Of a DNA stretch of 64,000 bases, positions 9,283 through 20,000 are shown in pieces. Within the stretch, counting starts at the first letter, position 1. Each line of letters opens with the position of its first letter. The position numbers were made by a program, and so were the translations under genes. The stretch is from Planctomycetota bacterium (GTDB lineage Bacteria > Planctomycetota > UBA1135 > UBA2386), in contig JACKHZ010000009.1 of NCBI GenBank assembly GCA_020638735.1, forward strand, positions 248,001-312,000, given 5' to 3'. A model generated the notes under the pieces. That model saw nothing but the letters and a program-made list of their open reading frames with translations, ran no database searches and had not been told where the DNA came from.

Positions 9283-11030
9283 CCGACACCCGCGCCACCG
9301 CGACGCCGGCGACGCCAGCCTTCCGCCAGGACCGCATCCGCGAGAGCCTGCTGAAGAAGGCTGGGCTGACGCCGGCCCAGATCCAGGACGCGCTGCAGGC
9401 CGAGCAGGAGACCGGCCAGTCGCTCGACCAGGTGCTGACCGGCAAGAACCTGCTGCCCGAGCGCAAGGTGCTCGAGCTGTTCGCGGACCTGCTGGGCCTC
9501 GAGTTCCTGCCGAGCCTCGAAGGCACCGGCGTGCCCAGCGCGTTCATCCAGCAGGTGCCGGTGCAGTTCGCCCGCACCCACGCGCTGATCGCCGTCGAGG
9601 AGAAGGAGGGCCTGGTGCGCGTCGCCACCCACCGCCCGCTCGAGGTGCAACCGATGGACGACCTGGCGACGCTGCTCGGCCTCGAGGTCGAGGCGGTGCT
9701 GGCGCCGCGCGGTGAGATCGCCAACCTGATCAACCGCGCCTACCGGCACAAGGCCGACGGCGTGGACGAGGCGCTGCAGGACGTCAAGGACACCGACATC
9801 GTCTCGATCGCCGAGAACATCCAGGAGTCGGAGGACCTGCTCGACTCCAACAAGGCGCCGGTCATCAAGCTGGTGAACATGCTGCTGTTCCAGGCGCTCA
9901 AGCTGCGCGCCTCGGACATCCACCTGCAGCCCTACGCCGACCGCCTGCAGGTGCGCATGCGCATCGACGGCGTGCTCTACGACATGGAGTCGATCCCGCG
10001 GCGCGCGCAGGAGGCGATCGTCTCCCGCGTCAAGGTCATGGGCAAGATGGACATCGCCGAGCGCCGCCTGCCGCAGGACGGCCGCGCGTCGATCCGCATC
10101 GGCGACGGCGACGTCGACGTGCGCATCAGCACGGTGCCGGTCGCCGGCGGTGAACGCATCGTGTTCCGCATCCTCGACAAGACCACCAAGGTCTACTCGC
10201 TGGATCAGATCGGCCTCGACCAGGAAGCCGAGCGCACGATCCGCCGCTACATCAACTACAGCCACGGCGTCATCTTCGTCACCGGTCCGACCGGCTCCGG
10301 CAAGACGACGACGCTCTACGCCTGCCTCGACGCGATCAACGCGCCCGAGCTCAACATCCTGACCATCGAGGACCCGGTCGAATACAACCTCGACGGCATC
10401 AGCCAGGTGCAGGTCAACACCAAGAAGGGCCTGACCTTCGCCGCCGGCCTGCGCTCGTTCCTGCGCCAGGATCCGGACGTGATGATGGTCGGCGAGGTGC
10501 GCGACAACGAGACCGCCGACATCGCCATCCGCGCCGCGCTGACCGGCCACCTGGTGTTCTCGACGGTGCACACCAACGACTCGGCGTCGACGGTGACGCG
10601 CCTGATCGACATCGGCGTCGAGCCCTACCTGGTGTCGTCGTCGCTCTTGTGCGTGATCGCCCAGCGCCTGCTGCGCACGCTGTGCCCCAACTGCAAGGAG
10701 GCGGTGGTGCCGACCGAGCAGCAGCGCTTCTTCCTCGAGGACCTCAAGCTGTCTCCGGACATGTTCCCGGACGGCAAGCTGATGATCGGCCGCGGCTGCG
10801 ACGACTGCTTCCGCTCGGGCTTCGCCGGCCGCACGGCGATCTACGAGGTGATGCCGATCGACACGCACATCCAGGAGCAGATCATCAACAAGTCGACCGC
10901 CAGTCAGATCAAGCGCGGCGCGCTCGAGCGCGGCCTGAAGACCCTGCGCATGGACGGCGTCAACAAGCTGCTCGCCGGCATGACGACGCCCGACGAGGTC
11001 CTTCGCGTGACCCAGCTGGACGTGACCTGA
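9279..11030 (+). CDS. gspE: Type II secretion/type IV pilus assembly ATPase (GspE/PilB)
   Basis: 583 residues. The N-terminal GspE_N/MshEN-type domain (LTPAQIQDALQAEQETGQS) is followed by the hexameric ATPase: Walker A GPTGSGKT at about 336-343, Asp box and Walker B (QDPDVMMVGEVRD) at about 397-408, and His box GHLVFSTVHTNDS. Four cysteines, 469/472 (CPNC) and 507/510 (CDDC), form the zinc-binding loop found in GspE and PilB. It powers pseudopilus or pilus assembly at the inner membrane. The ATG overlaps the secretin stop, so translation is coupled. GspE and PilB cannot be separated from sequence alone. Confidence 0.96.
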   Translation: MTDTRATATPATPAFRQDRIRESLLKKAGLTPAQIQDALQAEQETGQSLDQVLTGKNLLPERKVLELFADLLGLEFLPSLEGTGVPSAFIQQVPVQFARTHALIAVEEKEGLVRVATHRPLEVQPMDDLATLLGLEVEAVLAPRGEIANLINRAYRHKADGVDEALQDVKDTDIVSIAENIQESEDLLDSNKAPVIKLVNMLLFQALKLRASDIHLQPYADRLQVRMRIDGVLYDMESIPRRAQEAIVSRVKVMGKMDIAERRLPQDGRASIRIGDGDVDVRISTVPVAGGERIVFRILDKTTKVYSLDQIGLDQEAERTIRRYINYSHGVIFVTGPTGSGKTTTLYACLDAINAPELNILTIEDPVEYNLDGISQVQVNTKKGLTFAAGLRSFLRQDPDVMMVGEVRDNETADIAIRAALTGHLVFSTVHTNDSASTVTRLIDIGVEPYLVSSSLLCVIAQRLLRTLCPNCKEAVVPTEQQRFFLEDLKLSPDMFPDGKLMIGRGCDDCFRSGFAGRTAIYEVMPIDTHIQEQIINKSTASQIKRGALERGLKTLRMDGVNKLLAGMTTPDEVLRVTQLDVT

Positions 11031-11058
11031 GCCGCGAGCACGCCGACCTTCGAATCCG

Positions 11059-12285
11059 ATGCCCATCTTCGAATACAAAGCGATCGACGGTGCCAACAAG
11101 GTCAAGAAGGGCATCATCGATGCCGACACGCCGCGTGACGCGCGCCTCAAGCTGAAGCGGGAGTCGCTGTTCGTCACCGACATCAAGGAGTCGAGCAAGA
11201 AGAAGAAGTCCGCCGTCTCGATCCGCGGCGTGACCGGGGTCGAGACGCCCAACAAGCTGCGCACCGAACAGGTCGCCGCGGTCACCCGCCAGATGGCGTC
11301 GCTGCTGCAGGCCGGCATCCCGCTGGCCGAGGCGCTGCGCATGATCATCGAGCAGGCGCCCGACAAGAAGATCGAGAGCGCGTTCCGCGACATCCGCGAG
11401 AAGGTCACGCAGGGCATGCCGCTCGGCGACGCCGTGCTGCTGCACCCAGGCTACTTCACCGACCTCTACGCCAACATGGTGCGCGCCGGCGAGTCGTCGG
11501 GCGCGCTCGACCAGGTGCTGATCCGCCTGGCGAGCTTCCTGCAGGCGCAGACCCGGCTGAAGAACAAGGTCGGCGCGGCGCTGATCTACCCGATGATCAT
11601 GGTCATCGTCGGCGTGATCGTGGTCGCGATCCTGATGACCTGGGTGGTGCCGAAGGTGACGCGCCTGATCAAGGGGCGCGGCCAGGAGCTGCCGGTCCCG
11701 ACCAAGGTCCTGATCACCGCGTCCGACTTCCTGGTCGACTACTGGCTCCTGGTGCTGATCGGCGCGCTCGGCGCCGTCGTCGCCTTCCAGATGTTCGTCA
11801 ACAGCGAGAAGGGGCGACTGGCCTTCGACAGGTTCAAGCTGCGCCTGCCGGTGTTCGGCGACCTGATGAAGAAGCAGGCGATGGCCCGCTTCTCGATCAC
11901 CCTCTCGACGCTGCTGCGCTCGGGCGTGCCGGCGCTCCAGGCGCTGCAGGTGACCAAGAACGTGCTCGACAACGTCGTGCTGCAGAACGCCCTGCAGGTC
12001 GTGCACGACCGCGTCATCGAGGGCACCGACATCGCCACACCGATGAAGATGACCGGCGCGTTCCCGCCGACCATCAGCTACATGGTCGGCGTCGGCGAGC
12101 AGGCCGGCAACCTCGAGGAGATGCTCGAGCGAATCGCCGGCACCTACGACGAGGAGGTCGACCTCGCGACGCAGAAGCTGACCAGCGTCATCGAGCCGCT
12201 GATCATCGTCATGCTCGCCGTGGTCGTCGCCGGCATCGTCATCGCGATCGTGCTGCCGCTGCTGCAGCTGCAGCGCGCGAACTGA
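11059..12285 (+). CDS. gspF: Type II secretion/type IV pilus inner-membrane platform protein (GspF/PilC)
   Basis: 408 residues, standard for the family. It has two T2SSF domains with the characteristic starts MASLLQAGIPLAEALRMI and LSTLLRSGVPALQALQV, and three membrane spans (about 170-195, 225-245 and the C-terminal LIIVMLAVVVAGIVIAIVLP). A short N-terminal domain (MPIFEYKAIDGANKVKKG) is typical. The protein recruits the ATPase and pseudopilins. It starts 28 bases after the ATPase gene. No pseudopilin genes follow; the next gene encodes an exported protein. Confidence 0.96.
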   Translation: MPIFEYKAIDGANKVKKGIIDADTPRDARLKLKRESLFVTDIKESSKKKKSAVSIRGVTGVETPNKLRTEQVAAVTRQMASLLQAGIPLAEALRMIIEQAPDKKIESAFRDIREKVTQGMPLGDAVLLHPGYFTDLYANMVRAGESSGALDQVLIRLASFLQAQTRLKNKVGAALIYPMIMVIVGVIVVAILMTWVVPKVTRLIKGRGQELPVPTKVLITASDFLVDYWLLVLIGALGAVVAFQMFVNSEKGRLAFDRFKLRLPVFGDLMKKQAMARFSITLSTLLRSGVPALQALQVTKNVLDNVVLQNALQVVHDRVIEGTDIATPMKMTGAFPPTISYMVGVGEQAGNLEEMLERIAGTYDEEVDLATQKLTSVIEPLIIVMLAVVVAGIVIAIVLPLLQLQRAN

Positions 12286-12289
12286 CGCC

Positions 12290-12310
12290 GGGCGGCGATA
12301 CCCGCCGCCC
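12290..12310 (+). terminator. Hairpin after the secretion operon
   Basis: A perfect 8-bp inverted repeat (GGGCGGCG, loop ATACC, CGCCGCCC) begins five bases after the platform gene's stop. There is no T-run, so intrinsic termination is uncertain, but the position fits an operon end. Confidence 0.45.
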
Positions 12311-12424
12311 CGGCCGACCGCCCCGGCGCGGTTACCTCCCCGGCGAACCTGGCTAGCAGGGGCGCCTGCGTGGCCGCGGGAGAGCGTCGCGCCGCAGGCC
12401 ACTTCCACCCACACGGAGCCTGCT

Positions 12425-13348
12425 GTGCGATTCGCATCGATCCTGACCGGTCTCACCCTGCTGTCGTCTGCCCTCCCGTCGCAGTCGATCACCGCCACCA
12501 ACACCGTCGCCTGCGATGCCCGCGTCACGTTCGGCGGCTCCACCCAGGTGACCACCCTGCCGGTCGGACCGCTGCCGTCGGTCGGCAACCTGCAGAACGC
12601 GCTGCCGCCGTACGGCGAAGCCCGCCTCGACTGGCTGACCTACGCCAACGCCGCCGCCATCGGCGCCGAGATCGACCTGACTGCCGAAGCCTCCAGCTCG
12701 CTCGTGCAGGCGCAGGCGGCAGTGTCGGACGTGGACTTCGTGCTGCAGCTGGGCAACGCCACCAGCCGCACGGTGATCCTCGAGCTGTACCAGCTGACCA
12801 GCGCCACCGCCGGCACCGCGACGCCGCTGCTGCGCGTCGACGTCGATGACGACGGCAGCGACGAACTGACCGAGGCGCAACAGGGCACGACGGTCACGAG
12901 CGTGCGTCAGATCGGCCCGACGCCGCTGACGGTGCGCATCCGCGCGTCGATGCAGGTCGTCGGCGACGCCGCGGCGCAGACCCACCTGTACCTGCGCTGC
13001 TACCCGACCGACGACGTCTTCCCGATCGCCCTCGGCTGCACAGCGACCAGCTATCAGGTCCAGCCGACGTTCTCCGGCGATCTACAGCTGATGGCCGCGC
13101 CCGCCTGGGGCGACCCGGCCGTCGCCGTGCTGGGCTTCGACGTCGCGCCGGTGCTGCTGCCGGGCCAGCGCTGGCAGGTCTGCCTGCTGATACCCACCAC
13201 CGACGTCTTGCTGTTGTTGATGCCGTGGCAGCCGATCACGTTGCCGATCCCGGCTGCGGCGCGCCCGGCGACGCTCTACACGCAGACCGTCGGGCTCGGC
13301 GCCGATTTCCTGACGACATCGACGGCCTTCGGCGTCGCTCTGCACTGA
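12425..13348 (+). CDS. Exported protein of unknown function with planctomycete-type C-terminal segment
   Basis: 307 residues from a GTG at 12425. The signal peptide is RFASILTGLTLLSSALPSQS. The middle is beta-rich with no recognised domain, including an Asp-rich stretch RVDVDDDGSDELTE. The last 100 residues (from GDLQLMAAPAW through LPIPAAARPATLYTQ) resemble the C-terminus of the unlinked protein at 54966-56420, suggesting a shared surface domain. It lies directly after the secretin/ATPase/platform operon with a hairpin between, so it may be a secretion substrate; that is inference from position. A weak -35/-10 pair (TTACCT, 16 bases, TAGCAG) lies at about 12331-12358. Confidence 0.8.
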   Translation: MRFASILTGLTLLSSALPSQSITATNTVACDARVTFGGSTQVTTLPVGPLPSVGNLQNALPPYGEARLDWLTYANAAAIGAEIDLTAEASSSLVQAQAAVSDVDFVLQLGNATSRTVILELYQLTSATAGTATPLLRVDVDDDGSDELTEAQQGTTVTSVRQIGPTPLTVRIRASMQVVGDAAAQTHLYLRCYPTDDVFPIALGCTATSYQVQPTFSGDLQLMAAPAWGDPAVAVLGFDVAPVLLPGQRWQVCLLIPTTDVLLLLMPWQPITLPIPAAARPATLYTQTVGLGADFLTTSTAFGVALH

Positions 13349-13364
13349 CGCTCGGCCGGCGCTG

Positions 13365-13395
13365 GCGGGTCGGCAGCACACACCGACCGACCCGC
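13365..13395. terminator. Bidirectional hairpin between convergent genes
   Basis: GCGGGTCGG at 13365-13373 pairs perfectly with CCGACCCGC at 13387-13395 across a 13-base loop. It sits in the 56-base gap between the exported-protein gene and the convergent glutamine synthetase gene, so it could serve both. No T-run is present. Confidence 0.5.
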
Positions 13396-13404
13396 GCGCC
13401 GCGG

Positions 13405-15582
<2,178 letters not shown>

Positions 15583-15745
15583 GGTAGGGACCTCCCGGAC
15601 AATGAAATTGCATGCCGGGCGACACGCCTCCCGGCGTCCGCACCGTACCGACCAGCGCGGCAAGAAAACAGCGACGCACACGGCGCAGAAGCCGCCCTGG
15701 AACGGTTGCGACTGGTTGCAGCAGGCGTGTACGTTCTCGGCGTCG

Positions 15746-17062
15746 ATGCCGATCTTCCATTGCCTCCCCCGCCGCTGCGCCGTCGGCGTGCTGCTGGCCG
15801 CGCTGCCAGCCTGCCACATCGCCACGCCGCTGGCCTTGCCTCCCGTCGCGCCGAGCGCGAGCTGGAGCGCCGACACGACGAGCGCCGAACTGATGCCACG
15901 CGGCCTCGTTGTGGCGTTGTTCGCACTCGCGCAGCCGCCGGAGGGCACGCCAATCACCCTCGCGGCCGCCGTCATCGGCAGCGACCGCGGAGCGCCGTTC
16001 CGCGGGCGCTCCCGGCTGCCCATCGGCACCCTCTGGCTCGACGACGCCGCCGCGCGCACCCAGCTGACGGCGCTGCAGACCGCGACGCCCGCGCAAGCAC
16101 AGCAGCTCGGCGACGCCACGGCGTTCGTCGTCAACGGCCTCTGCACGACGCTGGCGGCGCCAGACACCCCGTTGCCGCAACTGCAGCTGCGGCCGCACAC
16201 CGACGGCATCGAGGTGCAGCTGGTGACGCCGCTGGCCGACGACGCCGCGAGCGCGGCGGATCCCGACGCAGCAGGGCACGAGCACCTGACGATCGCGGGG
16301 CGTCTCGGCGAGACCGACACTGCCGGCTTGTTCGTGCCGGCGCCGGCCATCGCGGGCGGCGGCTACCTGCTGACCTTGCTGCCCGGCCCGCCCCCGGCCG
16401 CGGAGGAGGTCGAGGCGCGCCGCACGGCCGCACGGCCGACGGCTCCCGCCGAAGCAGCTGCACCGGCGAGCGCCGCCTGGCAGGTGGCGATGCGGGCGAT
16501 CGGCGAACAGAACCGGCGCCCCGCCCTGCTCGCCCTGCTCACCCCGCCCGACCTGCAACGCGCGGCCGACGTCGTGTTGGCCGCAGATGAACGCGGCCTG
16601 ATCGCCATCACCCGCGCGCTCGCGGCGCTGCCGCCCGAGCAGCGCGAACAGCCGTGGCCGCTCGAACGCGCAGTGTGGACCGGCCTGCGACCGCGCATCG
16701 AGCGGGACGACCTGACGCCGGCGCTGCGCGCGTCGCTGGTCCGGCAACTGGGCGCGCTCGACGACGACCCGTCGACGCTGAGCCTGCTGCTCGACACCAG
16801 CGTCGACTGCGGCGCGTTCGCCGCCGCGCTTCGCGAGGAGAACGTGGTGGCGCTCGACGATCGCAGCGCCGCCTTGCGCGTCGTCGCGGACGATTGGTTG
16901 CGACGCAACGCCGCCGCGGTGCCCGGCTACGCCCCGCTCGCCGACAAGGCCGTTCGCCGCGAAGCGCTGCACGCGTGGCGCGCCGCGCAGGCCGCCGCCG
17001 AAGAAGCCACCGCAGCGAAGGCCGCCGCAGACCGGGCAACCGCCCGGGAGGCCGCTCGATGA
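15746..17062 (+). CDS. Lipoprotein of unknown function
   Basis: 438 residues from the ATG at 15746. The signal peptide ends in a lipobox (AALPAC), so it is probably a lipid-anchored envelope protein. The N-terminal half is mostly predicted beta structure; the C-terminal half (from about residue 240) is helical with repeated Arg/Leu-rich segments and ends in an Ala/Glu/Lys-rich coiled-coil-like tail. I recognise no domain. Its stop overlaps the ATG of the DUF748-like gene by four bases, linking it to that envelope-spanning protein. Divergent from glnN across 163 bases. Confidence 0.8.
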   Translation: MPIFHCLPRRCAVGVLLAALPACHIATPLALPPVAPSASWSADTTSAELMPRGLVVALFALAQPPEGTPITLAAAVIGSDRGAPFRGRSRLPIGTLWLDDAAARTQLTALQTATPAQAQQLGDATAFVVNGLCTTLAAPDTPLPQLQLRPHTDGIEVQLVTPLADDAASAADPDAAGHEHLTIAGRLGETDTAGLFVPAPAIAGGGYLLTLLPGPPPAAEEVEARRTAARPTAPAEAAAPASAAWQVAMRAIGEQNRRPALLALLTPPDLQRAADVVLAADERGLIAITRALAALPPEQREQPWPLERAVWTGLRPRIERDDLTPALRASLVRQLGALDDDPSTLSLLLDTSVDCGAFAAALREENVVALDDRSAALRVVADDWLRRNAAAVPGYAPLADKAVRREALHAWRAAQAAAEEATAAKAAADRATAREAAR

Positions 17063-20000
17063 GCTCCGAGCCCCCCACCCCGCAGCCGACGGAGAACGAC
17101 GCTGGGCCACCTCGCGCCAGGCGGCCGTGGTGGCGCCGCTGGCTGCGACGACTGGCGATCACCGCGGTCGTCGCGCGCCTCGTGCTGGCGGTCGGCCTCG
17201 AGCAGCTCGCCGACTTCGGCGCCGGCTTCGCCGGCCTCTCGGTCTCGTGGCGCAGCCACTCGCTGTCGCTGCTCGGTCTGTCGCTGCACATCGAGGATCT
17301 CGAGGTGCGCGCCCGCGACGTCGCCGTCGACGAACCGCTGCTGCGCGCACAGGAGCTGATCGCCGACCTGTCGATGCGGCAGCTGCTCTCTGGTCGGTTG
17401 TCGGTCGTCGACGTCGGCCTGTCCGGCGCGCGCATCACCGTCGTGCGCGCCGCCGACGGCACCCTGCGCCTGCCGCCCGCGTGGCTCGCTCCCGGCGATG
17501 CGCCGACCGAGCCACCGGTCGCCGAACCGCCGCAGCCGCTCAGCTTCGAGCTGCCGGTGCGCGTCGCCTCCGCCCGGCTGCACGACGTGCGCTTCGAACT
17601 GGTCGACGAGGCGACGACTCCGCCGACCAGACAAGGCGGCTCGCTCGACGTGGACGTCGCCGACGTAGGCTTGCCCGACCGCAACGGCGCGCTGACCGTG
17701 CGCGTGCACGCGCCGGCGTGGTTCGACGACCTCAGCGTCCAGGCCACCGTCACCGCCCGCGCGGAGCGTGCCGAGCTGGACTTCTCCTTGGCGCTGCGCG
17801 GCGTGCGCCCAGGCCGCTTCGAGCTGCCCGACGAGCTGTCACGCTCGATCGACCACGCCAACGTCGTCGACCTCGCCGTCGACGGTCACTTCGCGGCCGC
17901 CGTGCTGCCCGAGGCCCCCATGCACCCGGCGCTCGAAGGCAACGGTGCGCTGCGGCTGCAGCTCGACGGTGTCGAACGCGCACACGCCAACGTCGCGCTC
18001 GGCCCGTCGGACGTCGCGGCCACCGCCGACGGCGCGATCGAGACGCCGTTCTCGTTCGAGGTGCACCTGCACGACGCGGTCGAGAAGCTGCAGGTGCGCG
18101 ACGGTCGCCTGCACTTCGACGACGCCGATGTGCGGGTCGCCGGCACCATCGAGGCGCAGCGTCTGACGCTGCGTCGCACGCACGACCTGTTGGCCGCGGC
18201 CGGCGTCGAGCTCGTCGATCAGGGAGTCGACTTGCAGGCGAAGTTCGACGTCACGGCGAGCGAGACGTTGTCCTTGCAGCTCGACGACTTCACCATCGGC
18301 CCCGACGACCGGCAACGCTTGTCGCTGCCGCGCGTGGTGGTGCGCGGGCTCGGCGCCGTCGACGGCGCGATGGTGCTGGAGGAGCTGACGATCGTCGGCC
18401 CCGAGCTGCAGCTGCGCAGCGAAGCCGACGGCACCCTCGCGCTCGCCGGGCTGCGACTGCTGGCGCAGGCTTCGCCGACACCGACTGCGACGACACCGAC
18501 TGCGACGACGGCACCGCCCCCGGTCCCGTCGAACGCGGCTGCGGCGCAGCTGCCCAAGCTGCACATCGGCAAGGTCGACTGGAGCGGCGCCGCGGTGCGC
18601 TTCACCGACGAGGCGACGACCCCGCCGTCCACGCTCGCCGTCGAAGCGGTGCACGTGCACACCGAAGGCATGGTCCTCGGCGACGCCGGCCCGCCAGGAA
18701 CGCTGACGTTGACCGCGCGCGTGCCGGACGCGATCGACGAACTGCGCTTCGAGGCGCAGTTGACGCCGCGCACCGACGGCGTCGCCGCGGACGCGCGGTT
18801 GCGCGCCAGCGGTCTCGGCGGCACAGCGCTCGCGCCCTGGCTCGAGCGCTTCGGCCTCGGATGTGATCTCGGGGCCGGCACCTTCGGCTTCGCCCTCAGC
18901 GCCGACATCCAGCAGCTCGCGGACGGCTTCGGCTGCGACGCACGACTCGCCGACCTTCGCCTCGTGGACGGCGACGAGCAGTGGCTGAAGGTGCGCGCCG
19001 TCGAAGGCAAGGGCCTGCGCGTCACCGGCGACGGTCTCGCCCTCGGCGACTGGACCGTCACCGAACCGTTCGCCGCGGTGCGACGCGACGCGGACGGCAC
19101 GCTGCACCTGCTCGGCAATCGCCTGCTCGGCGCCTCCGCGGCGAAGCCGGACGGCGAGCCGATCGAGCCGCTGCCGCGTCCCGATCAGCTACCCGACACG
19201 TCCAGGCCGCTGCTCCGCCACGGCGAGCTGCGCGTCGACGGCGCGGTGCTGTCGTGGCTCGACGCCGCACGCGGACCGACGCCGCGCACGTTCGGCCTCG
19301 ATGCGTCGCTCGGCGCCAACGACGGCACGATCGAGATGCTGCCGGCGCGTGTGGCGCTGCGCATTCCCGGCGCGGTCGACCGGCTCGGCGTCGACGCCCG
19401 CCTGCGGCTGGTGCCCGACGACTTCGCCGTGACCGCGACCGTCACCGTACGCGGCCTGCGCGGCGCCGGCCTCGACGACCTGTTGCCGCCGGGCATGCAT
19501 TGCACGTTGGTCGACGGCGCTCTCGATCTGCAGGTCGAAGCCAACGCAGCCGCCGACCAGCTGGCCGCGGCGCTGCGCGGGCTGAAGCTCGCCGACGGCG
19601 CAGCGGAGCTGTTCGCGGTCGACGAGGCGTTGCTGAAGGTGCCGCAGCTCGGCGCCGACGAAGTGCACGTCGAAGAGGTGACCCTGCGCGGCGTGCGCAG
19701 CGTCGCGGCGCTGACGGAGTCGGCGCTGCAGGTGCCGGGCTTCGCGCTCGCCAGCGCGCCGCCGCCACCTACCGGGCGATCGACGGCGGAGCAGCCGACG
19801 ACCAAGACCGACGAGGCCGCAGTCGCCGACGCGCCGCGCGCTTCGCCGCTGCAGCTGCCGAAGCTCACCATCGACGCCGCACGCGTGCAGCTCGAGCGGT
19901 TCGAGGTGCGCGACCGCCGCGCGAGCGAGGCCCCCCCGCTCGTGCTGCAAGCCGAGCTGACGCTGGATCGCCCGTGGATCGGCGATGCCCGGGCCGAACA

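Noticed and set aside
15583..16350. N-terminal extension of glutamine synthetase
   Set aside because: The extra sequence overlaps the divergent lipoprotein gene, and the GTG at 15582 has a good ribosome site and gives the family length.
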